Source: Sphingomonas brevis (GTDB lineage Bacteria > Pseudomonadota > Alphaproteobacteria > Sphingomonadales > Sphingomonadaceae). From it: a DNA stretch of 64,000 bases. The position numbers and the translations under genes were made by a program. Numbering within the stretch: the first letter of the stretch is position 1; every line of letters begins with the position of its first letter. Positions 50,025 through 58,919 of this stretch are shown here, one piece after another. Location: positions 62,001-126,000 of the forward strand of contig NZ_JAMGBB010000001.1 of assembly GCF_023516505.1 (NCBI RefSeq), written 5' to 3'. The notes under the pieces were generated by a model that worked only from the letters and a program-made list of their open reading frames with translations, had not been told where the DNA came from and did no database searches.

Positions 50025-50677
50025 ACGAAAAGACGGCCAATATCGAACTCAGGCCGACGAACCGCCGGCTGGAGCTATTTTCCGATGGCGTGTTCGCGAT
50101 CGTCATCACGATCATGGTGATCGAAATCCATATTCCCGACATCTTGGCCTTTGCCAATGATCGGGCGGCGTTGAATCACCTGGCGGGTGAACTGCTCGCT
50201 TATGCCCTCAGCTTCCTGGTCATCGCCAACCTGTGGACCAGCCATCATTACCTTGTCTTCACGATTCACATGCCGGCGCGAAGCACGATCTGGTTCAACA
50301 ATCTGCTGCTGTTTACGATCAGCTTGATCCCGATCACGACCCGTTTCCTTGGCATGCATCCGGGGTCTCCACGGGCAGCTGCATTTTACGGAGCGGTTGC
50401 CACAGCTTGCACCGGCGCATTCATGCTGCTGCGGTCGCACGCGGCCAGGAAGACGCATAATGAAGCGCATCGCCTGATACACCGGCGGATACTTCGACGA
50501 ACCTGGCTGATCCTGGCGATCTATGCAGCGTCGATCCCGCTAGCCTTTGTCAACACTGGGCTTGCATGGGCCTGTTTCATCATAGTGCCGCCGATGCTGT
50601 TCCTGCCGATCATACGTGCCCAACCGATCCAGGCAGAGAGGGCGGATCAGCACGCAATGGAACGGAGCTGCCCATAG
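50021..50677 (+). CDS. TMEM175/DUF1211-type membrane channel protein
   Basis: A 218-residue protein with about six predicted membrane helices. The hallmark [21 protein letters not shown] (FSD motif near residue 20) is that of the TMEM175 potassium channel family, whose bacterial members form tetrameric K+ leak channels. It overlaps the cupin stop (ATGA). Potassium selectivity here is inferred from the family. Confidence 0.85.
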   Translation: MNEKTANIELRPTNRRLELFSDGVFAIVITIMVIEIHIPDILAFANDRAALNHLAGELLAYALSFLVIANLWTSHHYLVFTIHMPARSTIWFNNLLLFTISLIPITTRFLGMHPGSPRAAAFYGAVATACTGAFMLLRSHAARKTHNEAHRLIHRRILRRTWLILAIYAASIPLAFVNTGLAWACFIIVPPMLFLPIIRAQPIQAERADQHAMERSCP

Positions 50678-50700
50678 CAATTCGAGATGAGGATGCCGAT

Positions 50701-51186
50701 ATGGACATGATGACTACCCAGAAATTCGACCTTACCCCACCGACCGAGCCTCAGCTTCGCGAGCTTGAGGCGGACCTCGACGACCAGGAGCGGCATGTGC
50801 TGCTGGAGCATGGGACGGAAGCGCCGTTCTGCGGGGTGTTTCTCGATGAGAAGCGGCCGGGGGTCTATACCTGCCGGCTGTGCGGCCTGCCGCTGTTCAA
50901 TGGCGGCCAAAAGTTCGAGAGTGGCACCGGCTGGCCAAGCTTCACCCAGCCATATTCGGCCGACCACCTGAAATATATCCATGACAGCAGCTACGGCATG
51001 ATCCGCACCGAAATCGTCTGCACTCGGTGCGGTGCGCACCAGGGCCACGTCTTTCCTGATGGGCCTCCGCCGACCGGCGAGCGCTACTGCATCAACAGCG
51101 TATCGCTGGAATTCACGCCCAACGGCGAGCCGTTGCCCGACAAGCTCGGCAGGGGCTCACCGGAAGGCGAAGCCGTGGGAGGCTGA
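50701..51186 (+). CDS. msrB: Peptide methionine-(R)-sulfoxide reductase
   Basis: Reduces oxidised Met residues in proteins with thioredoxin. The 161-residue protein carries the zinc Cys pairs CRLCG and [10 protein letters not shown], the GTGWPSF loop, and catalytic [14 protein letters not shown] at 50701 with GAGGA eight bases upstream is preferred over ATG codons at 50707 and 50710. It is not preceded by msrA here; a free-methionine-sulfoxide reductase gene lies 3.3 kb downstream. Confidence 0.95.
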   Translation: MDMMTTQKFDLTPPTEPQLRELEADLDDQERHVLLEHGTEAPFCGVFLDEKRPGVYTCRLCGLPLFNGGQKFESGTGWPSFTQPYSADHLKYIHDSSYGMIRTEIVCTRCGAHQGHVFPDGPPPTGERYCINSVSLEFTPNGEPLPDKLGRGSPEGEAVGG

Positions 51187-51340
51187 GGCTTAGCCTCGCC
51201 CACCGCGACCGGGGAGACGGTCATGGTGGTGGTCCCGGCGCTACCTTAAGGCGGAAGCTGGCGACGAGGGTTGGACAAACGGCGGACAGATGGGGTTAGG
51301 GAGAGGTTTCTGCCCGCCGTTTGTCGCTCGGCCGGCCTGG

Positions 51341-51568
51341 TTAGGCCGCCTTGAGCTTGCCGCTCATGGCATGGACCGCTGCAGCGTTGAGCGGCTGGCC
51401 GCCAATCGCCCAGTTGCCCTGCTCGACCTCGACGATCCGGACCCAGGTCACCTGGCGCAGTTCCTCGCCTTCGACCTCGATCATCGCTTCGGTGACTTTC
51501 TCAATCAACTCACGCTTCTTGGCGGGGCTGAAGACGTCCTTGATGACGTCGATGGTAACTAGCGGCAT
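51341..51568 (-). CDS. 4-oxalocrotonate tautomerase-like protein
   Basis: A 75-residue beta-alpha-beta tautomerase. After Met comes the essential Pro ([14 protein letters not shown]), which acts as the catalytic N-terminal base, and a helix followed by '[17 protein letters not shown]'. AAGGAG sits eight bases before ATG at 51568; an upstream ATG at 51598 would remove the free N-terminal Pro. It is divergent from an HxlR regulator, which may control it. Confidence 0.88.
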   Translation of the reverse strand: MPLVTIDVIKDVFSPAKKRELIEKVTEAMIEVEGEELRQVTWVRIVEVEQGNWAIGGQPLNAAAVHAMSGKLKAA

Positions 51569-51632
51569 TGATGATCTCCTTGGTTGGATGGCAATCATCT
51601 GCCGCGGCCGGGCGTCGGCAGCCAGTTCAGCA

Positions 51633-51648
51633 AGTGAAGCATTGCACT
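51633..51648. promoter_or_regulatory. Possible HxlR operator
   Basis: AGTGAAGCATTGCACT is an imperfect palindrome (5 of 8 arm positions) in the middle of the 124-base divergent region between the tautomerase and HxlR genes. HxlR regulators usually bind near such divergent starts; this site is only a suggestion. Confidence 0.3.
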
Positions 51649-51692
51649 ACAGTTTCTGAAGCCGGCCGATTATATGAGCCGCCAAGGAGCGG

Positions 51693-52394
51693 ATGATGAA
51701 ATATGGTCAATTCTGTCCGATCGCGAAGGCAACCGAGATATTGGGCGAGCGCTGGAGTGTCCTGATCGTGCGTGAGCTGCTGATGGGCGGGAGGCGATTC
51801 AACGAGCTTCAGCGAGGACTTGGCGACATTTCGCCGGCACTGCTCACTGCCCGGCTCAAATCCTTCGAAGCCGAGGGTCTGGTGGTCAAGCGCCGCATTA
51901 GCGGCCAGCGCGGCTATGAATATTTTCCGACTTCATCGTGCGAGGCGCTGTTGCCGGTGGTTATCGCGATGGGCGAATGGGGCCTGTGCTGGGCCCGGGA
52001 CAAGCTGACCGAGGATGATTTCGACATCGAATTCCTGATGTTTTACCTCGAGCGCAGCATCGATCCGTCGCAGCTTCCCGGCGATCACACCATCTTCCAG
52101 TTCAAGTTCAAGGATCTGACAGACCAGGCCAACTGGTGGCTGCTGGTCGATGGCGAAAAGGTCGACGTGTGCATTACGCGGCCGGGCCGGGACGTGGATC
52201 TGTTCTTCACCACGACGGCGCGCACCATGCACGACGTGTGGATGGGCGACCGCAGCTATCGCGAAGCAATGCAGGCCGGCGACCTGATCGTCGAGGGCGA
52301 TCCTGTGCTGACCAGGCGGATCAGCAGCTGGCTGAAGCCGAGCGTATTCGCCGAATCCCAGCGGGCGCCGATTCCGGAGCTGCTGACGATCTAA
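51693..52394 (+). CDS. HxlR-type regulator with C-terminal SCP2-like domain
   Basis: A 233-residue protein. The first 100 residues are an HxlR winged helix (ATEILGERWSVLIVRELLMGGRRFNELQRGLGDISPALLTARL). The remaining 130 (HTIFQFKFKDLTDQANWWLLVDGE, then WMGDRSYREAMQAGDLIVEG) match SCP2-like sterol/lipid-binding or putative substrate-binding domains attached to HxlR proteins in alphaproteobacteria. Likely senses a small hydrophobic ligand or redox signal. It ends at a hairpin shared with ctrA. Confidence 0.85.
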   Translation: MMKYGQFCPIAKATEILGERWSVLIVRELLMGGRRFNELQRGLGDISPALLTARLKSFEAEGLVVKRRISGQRGYEYFPTSSCEALLPVVIAMGEWGLCWARDKLTEDDFDIEFLMFYLERSIDPSQLPGDHTIFQFKFKDLTDQANWWLLVDGEKVDVCITRPGRDVDLFFTTTARTMHDVWMGDRSYREAMQAGDLIVEGDPVLTRRISSWLKPSVFAESQRAPIPELLTI

Positions 52395-52399
52395 TGCAA

Positions 52400-52427
52400 A
52401 ACGGCGGCGCATTTCTGCGCCACCGTT
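52400..52427. terminator. Bidirectional hairpin between HxlR gene and ctrA
   Basis: AACGGCGGCGCA (52400-52411), TTTC, TGCGCCACCGTT (52416-52427): a 12-base stem with one mismatch between two convergent genes. Confidence 0.6.
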
Positions 52428-52453
52428 GCCACTCCCCTAGGAAATTTTGAGGC

Positions 52454-53161
52454 TTAGGCAGCGACTTCGGTTGTCGCCACATCGCCCTCCGCATCACGCA
52501 GCACATAGCCGCGGCCCCAGACGGTCTCGATATAATTGTCGCCGCCGCAAGCCAGCGAAAGCTTCTTGCGCAGTTTGCAAATGAACACGTCGATAATCTT
52601 GAGCTCGGGCTCGTCCATGCCGCCGTAAAGATGGTTGAGGAACATTTCCTTGGTCAGCGTGGTGCCCTTGCGGAGCGAGAGCAGCTCCAGCATCGCATAT
52701 TCCTTGCCGGTCAGGTGCACTCGAGCGCCGTCGACCTCGACGGTCTTGGCGTCGAGGTTCACCGCCAGCTTGCCGGTGCGGATGACCGATTGCGAATGGC
52801 CCTTCGAGCGGCGCACGATCGCATGGATACGAGCGACGAGTTCGTCGCGATGGAACGGCTTGGTGACATAATCGTCGGCGCCGAAGCCGAGCGCGCGGAC
52901 CTTGCTGTCCATCTCGCCGATGCCCGACAGGATCAGCACCGGAGTACCGACCTTGGCGGTACGAAGCTTCTTCAGCACGTCGTAACCGTGCATGTCCGGC
53001 AAATTGAGGTCGAGAAGGATGATGTCGTAGTCGTAGAGCTTACCGAGGTCCAAGCCCTCTTCGCCCAGATCTGTGGTGTAGACGTTAAAGCCTTCGGTGC
53101 CGAGCATCAGCTCGATGCTCTTGGCGATGGTCGCCTCGTCTTCGATCAGCAGAACCCGCAT
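52454..53161 (-). CDS. ctrA: Cell-cycle response regulator CtrA
   Basis: OmpR-type regulator that controls the alphaproteobacterial cell cycle, motility and DNA methylation. The 235-residue protein has the receiver domain ([20 protein letters not shown], phospho-acceptor D51 in [12 protein letters not shown]) and the winged-helix domain with [45 protein letters not shown], which is nearly diagnostic of CtrA. An inverted repeat with GGTTAA half-sites lies just upstream. Confidence 0.97.
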   Translation of the reverse strand: MRVLLIEDEATIAKSIELMLGTEGFNVYTTDLGEEGLDLGKLYDYDIILLDLNLPDMHGYDVLKKLRTAKVGTPVLILSGIGEMDSKVRALGFGADDYVTKPFHRDELVARIHAIVRRSKGHSQSVIRTGKLAVNLDAKTVEVDGARVHLTGKEYAMLELLSLRKGTTLTKEMFLNHLYGGMDEPELKIIDVFICKLRKKLSLACGGDNYIETVWGRGYVLRDAEGDVATTEVAA

Positions 53162-53231
53162 GCTCTATTCCCCTGGTTAGCTCGCCGGTTCGAGCGCAAA
53201 TAGTTTCACGCTCTTAACGACGTCTAAGCGT

Positions 53232-53270
53232 CTATTAACCATGCGGTTTCTGACCTTAAAAGGTTAATAG
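53232..53270. promoter_or_regulatory. Possible CtrA autoregulatory sites upstream of ctrA
   Basis: CTATTAACC (53232-53240) and GGTTAATAG (53262-53270) are perfect inverted repeats 21 bases apart. CtrA binds TTAA-based half-sites, and TTAAAAGGTTAA also occurs here (53256-53267). This lies 70-110 bases before the ctrA ATG. Half-site spacing does not match the standard TTAA-N7-TTAA. Confidence 0.5.
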
Positions 53271-53403
53271 TGCGTAAAACTTGGTAAATGCCGGGAATCG
53301 TTGCAGCGGTGCATCAGTTTATATCAGTGCTCCAGCCGATCTGGACCAAGTCTCTGGCCGAATTGGATTGCTTCACCTTGCTGCGAGTATCATTGGCGTT
53401 GCG

Positions 53404-54090
53404 ATGAGCCTTGAAGACCGCATCCTATTTGTCGACGGCGAAGCGATCGTGATCGACAAGCCCGAGGGCCTGCCCGTCGACGCGCCGCGCGCCGGCGGCG
53501 ACAGCATCGAGGCGCGCATTAACGAGCTGAGCCTGGGCTTCAAGCGGCCGCCAGTGCCGATGCACCGGCTCGACCGCGATACGTCGGGATGCCTGCTCCT
53601 CGCGCGCAACCCGCGCGCGCGGGCTGTATTCCAGCAAGCCTTTGAGGGCGGCACGGTCACGAAAAGCTATCTGGCGGTGCTCGATGGCGTCGTATCGGGT
53701 GATGAAGGTCTGATCGAGCTCCCGATCGCCAAGGTTTCGAGCGCCAGGGGCGGTTGGCGAATGGTGCCTGACGATAGCGGCAAGCCTTCCGCCACCCGCT
53801 GGCGGCGGATCGCCGAGGCTGACGGGCAAAGCCTGGTCGAACTACAACCCTTGTCGGGGCGTACCCACCAGCTTCGGGTCCATGCGGCGCGGGGGCTGGG
53901 CGCGGCGATCGTCGGCGACCCGGTCTATTCGCTGCCTGACGATGCCGAGCTGGGCGGGATGGTCCTCCCGGACAGCGGGATGCTGCTCCATGCCTGGCGG
54001 CTGGTCGTGCCGCGCGATCCAAAAGCGGCAATCGACGTTACCGCACCAGTGCCTGACCGCTTCGGCCGCTGGCTGGATTATCTGCCGTGA
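53404..54090 (+). CDS. RluA-family pseudouridine synthase
   Basis: A 228-residue enzyme that isomerises uridine in rRNA or tRNA. Catalytic Asp in HRLDRDTSGCLLLARNPRA (near residue 60), 'KSYLAVLDG' and the final 'LSGRTHQLRVHAA' strand define RluA-family synthases of the RluA/RluC/TruC type. The usual N-terminal S4 domain is absent. Start ATG at 53404 gives the family N-terminus; 53281 is an upstream in-frame start. Its stop overlaps the arfB start. Confidence 0.88.
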   Translation: MSLEDRILFVDGEAIVIDKPEGLPVDAPRAGGDSIEARINELSLGFKRPPVPMHRLDRDTSGCLLLARNPRARAVFQQAFEGGTVTKSYLAVLDGVVSGDEGLIELPIAKVSSARGGWRMVPDDSGKPSATRWRRIAEADGQSLVELQPLSGRTHQLRVHAARGLGAAIVGDPVYSLPDDAELGGMVLPDSGMLLHAWRLVVPRDPKAAIDVTAPVPDRFGRWLDYLP

Positions 54091-54497
54091 AACCCGAAGA
54101 GGTCGTCATCCCGGAAGATGCGCTGTCCGAGCGGTTCCTCGCCGCGACGGGGCCGGGCGGGCAGAATGTCAACAAGGTGGCGACCGCGTGCCAGCTGCGC
54201 GTCGACGTGTTCAAGCTCGGCCTGCCGCCGCATGCCTATGAGAAGCTCAAGCTGCTGGCGGGGAGCAGGATGACTGGCGGCGGCGAGCTGATCATTACCG
54301 CGCGCAGCTACCGCACGCAGGATGCCAATCGCGAGGATGCGCGCCGCCGACTTGCCGAAATGATCGCGGACGCCCATCTGGTTCGGCGCAAGCGCAAGCC
54401 GACCCGCCCGAGCAAGGCGGCCAAGGCCAGGCGCGTCGACGAGAAAAAGGGCCGGAGCGCGGTCAAGGCCGCGCGCGGACGAGTGAGGCTGGACTGA
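54087..54497 (+). CDS. arfB: Alternative ribosome-rescue factor ArfB (YaeJ)
   Basis: Peptidyl-tRNA hydrolase that frees ribosomes stalled at an mRNA end without a stop codon. The 136-residue product has the release-factor GGQ motif in ATGPGGQNVNKVA near residue 25 and the basic C-terminal tail (VRRKRKPTRPSKAAKARRVDEKKG) that enters the empty mRNA channel. GTG start overlaps the pseudouridine synthase by four bases. The release-factor relatives are much longer. Confidence 0.92.
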   Translation: MKPEEVVIPEDALSERFLAATGPGGQNVNKVATACQLRVDVFKLGLPPHAYEKLKLLAGSRMTGGGELIITARSYRTQDANREDARRRLAEMIADAHLVRRKRKPTRPSKAAKARRVDEKKGRSAVKAARGRVRLD

Positions 54498-54976
54498 TGT
54501 ACGACTTCAAGATCGAGGCCGCGGACAAGGCGACAATGTATTCGGACCTCGCTTCGGCGCTCCAGGGCCTCGTTGCCGGCGAACCGGACGGCATCGCCAA
54601 CATGGCCAATGCGACAGGACTGATTTACGAAACCCTTCCCGACGTTAATTGGGTCGGCTTCTACCGCAACATCGACGGGGAGCTGGTGCTCGGCCCGTTC
54701 CAGGGGCGGCCCGCCTGCATCCGCATGACGTTCGACCAGGGTGTGTGCGGTGCCGCGGCCAAGACCCGGCAGGTGCAGCGCGTCGAGGACGTTCACGCCT
54801 TCCCCGGCCACATCGCCTGCGACAGCGCATCGAACAGCGAGATCGTGGTGCCGTTGATCCGCGATGGCGAGCTGTTGGGAGTGCTCGACATCGACAGTCC
54901 CAAGCATGCGCGCTTCGATGCCGAGGATGAGGCAGGCGTCGTCCGCCTCGCCGAAATCATGACGCGGTCGATCTAG
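54497..54976 (+). CDS. msrC: Free methionine-(R)-sulfoxide reductase (GAF domain)
   Basis: A 159-residue GAF-fold enzyme that reduces free Met-R-O with thioredoxin. Active-site Cys lie in FQGRPACIRMTFDQGVCGAAAKT and GHIACDSASNSEIVVPL, the three conserved positions of the fRMsr family. It begins directly at the last base of arfB and overlaps the convergent UspA gene by four bases. Confidence 0.92.
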   Translation: MYDFKIEAADKATMYSDLASALQGLVAGEPDGIANMANATGLIYETLPDVNWVGFYRNIDGELVLGPFQGRPACIRMTFDQGVCGAAAKTRQVQRVEDVHAFPGHIACDSASNSEIVVPLIRDGELLGVLDIDSPKHARFDAEDEAGVVRLAEIMTRSI

Positions 54977-55431
54977 CTCAATATTTCCAATTGATCGTCG
55001 CTAAGGGCGCCGGGAATGATCATCACCGGCACCGGAAGCTTGCCGGCATCATGGCCGGTGAAATGGGCTACCAGCGGCCCGGGCTTGCCGGACGGGGCAG
55101 CACCCAGCACCAGCGCGGCTACGTCCTCGCGGGTGCCGATGTGGCCGCGCACCGCCGCCACCGGGTCGCCCTGCCGAACGATGATCTCGGGCGTGATGCC
55201 GGCGGCATTCATGATTTCGCCGACCGAGGCGGCGACAATCCCCTCGATCCTGAGGCGCTGCTCTTCCTCGATTGCCGCCTGGACGCCGCCCCATTGAACG
55301 AAATCCTGCGGCTCGACCACGGCAAGGACGTCGACCTCCCCGTCCGTCTTGGCGGCGCGGCGCGCGGCGAAGCGCAACGCAACTCGCGCTTCGGGACTAT
55401 CGTCGATCACGACCAAATAGGTTCGCGCCAT
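54973..55431 (-). CDS. Universal stress protein (UspA family)
   Basis: A 152-residue USP domain: MARTYLVVIDDSPEARVALRFAARRA at the start, 'VDVLAVVEP' and a C-terminal VLGAAPSGKPGPLVAHFTG segment that only partly matches the ATP-binding G-x2-G-x9-G(S/T) loop, so nucleotide binding is doubtful. ATG at 55431 has GGGGAG nine bases upstream; an ATG at 55464 gives 11 extra residues with no match. Role in stress survival is inferred from the family. Confidence 0.85.
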   Translation of the reverse strand: MARTYLVVIDDSPEARVALRFAARRAAKTDGEVDVLAVVEPQDFVQWGGVQAAIEEEQRLRIEGIVAASVGEIMNAAGITPEIIVRQGDPVAAVRGHIGTREDVAALVLGAAPSGKPGPLVAHFTGHDAGKLPVPVMIIPGALSDDQLEILS

Positions 55432-55593
55432 CCCTTTATTCTCCCCGAAAGAAAGCTGCGGCAACTCCAGGCGTGTGGCAAGCTTTTCCGATGCAAGAGG
55501 CTGGCTTGTCGCCGGGAAAGCTGTGTTCGTGCTTGACCCGCCTATCGCTTTGGCCTTTGTGCCGGACGACTCTGACCTAGCTCCGAGAGTGCA

Positions 55594-56904
55594 ATGTCGA
55601 TCGAACTGAAAATGCCCGCCCTGTCACCGACGATGGAGGAGGGAACGCTCGCCAAGTGGCTGGTCAAGGAAGGCGACACGGTGTCGTCCGGCGATATTCT
55701 TGCCGAAATCGAGACCGATAAGGCGACGATGGAGTTCGAGGCGGTCGACGAGGGCAAGATCGCCAAGATCCTGGTGCCGGAAGGCTCGGATGGCGTGAAG
55801 GTCGGAACGCCGATAGCGATTTTGGCTGGTGAAGGCGAAGAGGTGAGCGCGATAGCGCCTGCGCCCAAGCCGGAGGCAGCCCCCGCCCCCAAAGCCGAGA
55901 CGCCCGTGGCCGCGCCTGCTCCGGCGACGCCCGCACCGGTTGCAGCGGCACCTGTGACAGCTGCGGCACGAGCAGACAGCGGCGACCGCATCAAGGCCTC
56001 GCCGCTGGCGCGCCGGCTGGCCGAAGCTCAGGGAATCGACCTTTCAACGCTGACCGGAAGCGGCCCCGGTGGCCGTATCGTCCGTGCCGATCTCGGTACG
56101 GCTGGTGGCGGCGCCCAGGCAGCGCACGTGGCACGTGCGGCGGCAGCGGTGGCGTCCGCGCCGCAACCGGCCGGACTCCAGCCGGTCGAGGCGGAACTGG
56201 CCTTTACCGGCGGCATCCCGCACGAGGCGGTGAAGCTCAGCAACATGCGCAAGACCATTGCGCGCCGGCTGACGGAATCGAAACAGCAGATCCCGCACAT
56301 CTATTTGACGCTCGACGCCAATCTGGACGCCCTGCTGAAGCTGCGCACGGAGCTTAATGCCGGGCTGGCGAGCCGGGGCGTCAAGCTCAGCGTCAACGAC
56401 ATGCTGATCAAGGCGCTGGCGCTGGCGCTCATCGAGGTGCCGGAGTGCAACGTCAGCTTCGCCGGCGATCAGCTGATCAAATATGGCCGTGCCGACATCT
56501 CGGTCGCTGTGTCGATCCCCAACGGCCTCATCACACCGATCATTGTCGGGGCCGAAGCCAAGGCGATCTCGGCGATCAGCAAGGAGATGGGCGACCTCGC
56601 CGGCCGGGCCAAGGAGGGCAAGCTGCAGCCGCACGAATATCAGGGCGGCACCGCATCGCTCAGCAATATGGGCATGTTCGGGATCAAGCATTTCGAGGCG
56701 GTCATCAATCCGCCGCAGGGGATGATCATGGCAATCGGGGCCGGCGAAAAGCGGCCTTATGTGATCGACGATAGCTTGCAGATCGCAACCGTGATGAGCG
56801 CCACCGGCAGCTTCGATCATCGTGCCATCGACGGCGCCGACGGTGCCAGGCTGATGAAGACATTCAAGGAGCTGATCGAAAGCCCCTTGGGGCTGGTGGC
56901 GTGA
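55594..56904 (+). CDS. pdhC: Pyruvate dehydrogenase E2 (dihydrolipoyl acetyltransferase)
   Basis: Core of the pyruvate dehydrogenase complex. The 436-residue protein has one lipoyl domain ([22 protein letters not shown], Lys in [11 protein letters not shown]), a subunit-binding domain ([19 protein letters not shown]...GGRIV), and a catalytic domain with [13 protein letters not shown]. The PSPTMEEG-type start separates PDH E2 from OGDH E2. pdhA and pdhB are not here. It heads a unit with a small membrane protein, a thioesterase and lpd. Confidence 0.93.
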   Translation: MSIELKMPALSPTMEEGTLAKWLVKEGDTVSSGDILAEIETDKATMEFEAVDEGKIAKILVPEGSDGVKVGTPIAILAGEGEEVSAIAPAPKPEAAPAPKAETPVAAPAPATPAPVAAAPVTAAARADSGDRIKASPLARRLAEAQGIDLSTLTGSGPGGRIVRADLGTAGGGAQAAHVARAAAAVASAPQPAGLQPVEAELAFTGGIPHEAVKLSNMRKTIARRLTESKQQIPHIYLTLDANLDALLKLRTELNAGLASRGVKLSVNDMLIKALALALIEVPECNVSFAGDQLIKYGRADISVAVSIPNGLITPIIVGAEAKAISAISKEMGDLAGRAKEGKLQPHEYQGGTASLSNMGMFGIKHFEAVINPPQGMIMAIGAGEKRPYVIDDSLQIATVMSATGSFDHRAIDGADGARLMKTFKELIESPLGLVA

Positions 56905-56905
56905 G

Positions 56906-57118
56906 ATGAAGTGGCTGGCAGCCCTCGCGCTCGGCGCGATTGTCGGCTTTCTGGTGCCGATGATTTTCGGCGGCGAAGCCGGCTTCTGGCTGCACAGCTG
57001 GACGAAATGGGGAACCATTCGCCCATTTGAACACTCGCGCGGCCTGCTGTTTTCAATCCCGCTGGGATTGGGAGCCGCATTTGTGTTCCGGATGTTTTTC
57101 AACTGGCACAGCGGCTGA
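56906..57118 (+). CDS. Small two-helix membrane protein
   Basis: A 70-residue protein with two hydrophobic segments (about residues 3-22, LAALALGAIVGFLVPMIFGG, and 45-64, GLLFSIPLGLGAAFVFRMFF) separated by a short Trp-rich loop. It begins one base after the pdhC stop and ends nine bases before the thioesterase start, so it is co-transcribed. I know no function. Confidence 0.7.
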   Translation: MKWLAALALGAIVGFLVPMIFGGEAGFWLHSWTKWGTIRPFEHSRGLLFSIPLGLGAAFVFRMFFNWHSG

Positions 57119-57127
57119 GCACGGACC

Positions 57128-57514
57128 TTGCCGGATCGAGTTCCCCTTATCCGAGTGACGGCGATGCCGTCCGACACCAACCCCTATGGCGGGGTGTTCG
57201 GCGGTTGGCTGATGGGGCAGATGGGCCTGGCTTGCGGGTCGTTCGCATCGCGCCATTCGAACGGCAAGGCAATTCTGGTCGGGGCCAATGAAATTTCATT
57301 TCCGGGTGCGATGTCGGTCGGCGATGAGCTCAGCATCTATGTCGAATTGCTGAAGCAGGGCCGGACTTCGTTGAAACTCAAGGCCGAAGCGATCGGGCGC
57401 CAGCGCGACGGCGACCGGCAAACCGTCGTTGCGGAAGGCGAATTCACCTTCGTCGCGCTCGACGCCAACGACAAGCCGCGAGAGATCGGGGCCAAAGAGG
57501 AAAGCAATGGCTGA
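57128..57514 (+). CDS. Acyl-CoA thioesterase (YciA family)
   Basis: A 128-residue hotdog thioesterase. Family motifs: LIRVTAMPSDTNPYGGVFGGWLMGQM (with the active-site region) and NEISFPGAMSVGDEL on the core strand. TTG at 57128 is preferred as it includes the conserved first strand; ATG at 57163 would cut it. It overlaps lpd by eight bases. YciA enzymes hydrolyse short- to long-chain acyl-CoA, which may explain its place in a pyruvate dehydrogenase operon. Confidence 0.85.
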   Translation: MPDRVPLIRVTAMPSDTNPYGGVFGGWLMGQMGLACGSFASRHSNGKAILVGANEISFPGAMSVGDELSIYVELLKQGRTSLKLKAEAIGRQRDGDRQTVVAEGEFTFVALDANDKPREIGAKEESNG

Positions 57515-58919
57515 AAGTTACGACCTCATCGTTCTCGGTTCCGGACCGGGCGGCTATGTCGCCGCGATCCGCGCCGCGCAGCTCGGCCTCAAGACCGCGA
57601 TCGTCGAGCGCGAAAATCTGGGCGGAATTTGCCTCAACTGGGGCTGCATCCCGACCAAGGCGCTGCTCCGGTCGGGCGAGATGCTGCATCATATGCGCCA
57701 CGCCGACAGCTTCGGCCTGGTCGCCGGCGAGGTTAAGCCCGACCTTGCCAAGATCGTCGCTCGAAGCCGGGCGGTGGCGAAGCAGCTGAACCAGGGCGTG
57801 ACGCACCTGATGAAAAAGAACAAGATTACGGTCCACATGGGCACTGGCGAGATCACCGCGCCGGGCAGGATGACGGTCACCGCCGACGGCAAGAAGAGCG
57901 ACCTTGCCGCCAAGCACATCATTATCGCCACCGGCGCACGGGCCCGCGAACTGCCGTTTGCCCAATCGGACGGCAAGAAGATCTGGACTTACCGCCATGC
58001 AATGACCCCGGCGGAGATGCCGACCGATCTTCTGGTTATCGGGTCGGGCGCGATCGGGATAGAATTCGCCAGCTTTTATAATGACATGGGTTCAAAGGTA
58101 ACGGTCGTTGAAATGCTTGACCGGGTGGTGCCGGTGGAGGATGCCGAAGTCAGCGACTTCCTTGCCAAGAGCCTCGCCAAGCAGGGCATGACGCTGCTGA
58201 CGTCGGCCGGGGTCGAAAGCCTCAAGGCCGATGCCAAGGGCGTCGCGGCGAAGATCAAGACCAAGGACGGCAAGGTCGAGGAGAAGCGCTTCTCCCACTG
58301 CATCGTCGCGGTCGGCATTGCCCCCAACACCGAGAATATCGGGATCGAAAAGCTCGGCATCAAAACCACCAAGGGCCATATCGACACCGACGGCATGTGC
58401 CGCACCAACGTGCCCGGCATTTCGGCGATCGGCGACGTTACCGCACCGCCGTGGCTGGCGCACAAGGCGAGCCATGAGGGAATCATCGCGGTCGAGGCGA
58501 TCGCCGAGCAGCTAGGCAACAAGAACGTTCATCCCCACGCGATGGACGCCAGGAACATCCCCGGCTGCACCTACTGCCACCCGCAGGTGGCAAGCGTTGG
58601 CCTGACCGAAGCCAAGGCCAAGGAAGCCGGCCATGACGTCAAAGTCGGTAAATTCCCCTTCATCGGCAACGGCAAGGCGATCGCGCTGGGCGAAGTCGAA
58701 GGCTTCGTAAAAACGGTGTTCGACGCCAAAACCGGCGAATTGCTTGGAGCGCATATGATCGGCGCGGAAGTGACGGAGCTGATCCAGGGCTATACCGTCG
58801 GCAAGACAGCCGAACTGGTCGAGACCGATTTCATCAACACCGTCTACCCGCACCCGACGATCAGCGAGACGATGCACGAGAGCGTGTTGGCGGCCTACGG
58901 ACGGGTGCTGCACATTTGA
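57507..58919 (+). CDS. lpd: Dihydrolipoyl dehydrogenase (E3), PDH-linked copy
   Basis: The 470-residue E3 component: GSGPGGYVAAIRAAQLG (FAD), redox pair GGICLNWGCIPTKAL, GSGAIGIEFASFY (NAD), GISAIGDVTAPPWLAHKA and C-terminal YPHPTISE with the catalytic His. It differs from the copy at 27745-29136 (the two redox loops are GGTCLNVGC and GGICLNWGC). Its position after pdhC suggests it serves the pyruvate dehydrogenase complex, while the other serves OGDH. Confidence 0.95.
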   Translation: MAESYDLIVLGSGPGGYVAAIRAAQLGLKTAIVERENLGGICLNWGCIPTKALLRSGEMLHHMRHADSFGLVAGEVKPDLAKIVARSRAVAKQLNQGVTHLMKKNKITVHMGTGEITAPGRMTVTADGKKSDLAAKHIIIATGARARELPFAQSDGKKIWTYRHAMTPAEMPTDLLVIGSGAIGIEFASFYNDMGSKVTVVEMLDRVVPVEDAEVSDFLAKSLAKQGMTLLTSAGVESLKADAKGVAAKIKTKDGKVEEKRFSHCIVAVGIAPNTENIGIEKLGIKTTKGHIDTDGMCRTNVPGISAIGDVTAPPWLAHKASHEGIIAVEAIAEQLGNKNVHPHAMDARNIPGCTYCHPQVASVGLTEAKAKEAGHDVKVGKFPFIGNGKAIALGEVEGFVKTVFDAKTGELLGAHMIGAEVTELIQGYTVGKTAELVETDFINTVYPHPTISETMHESVLAAYGRVLHI

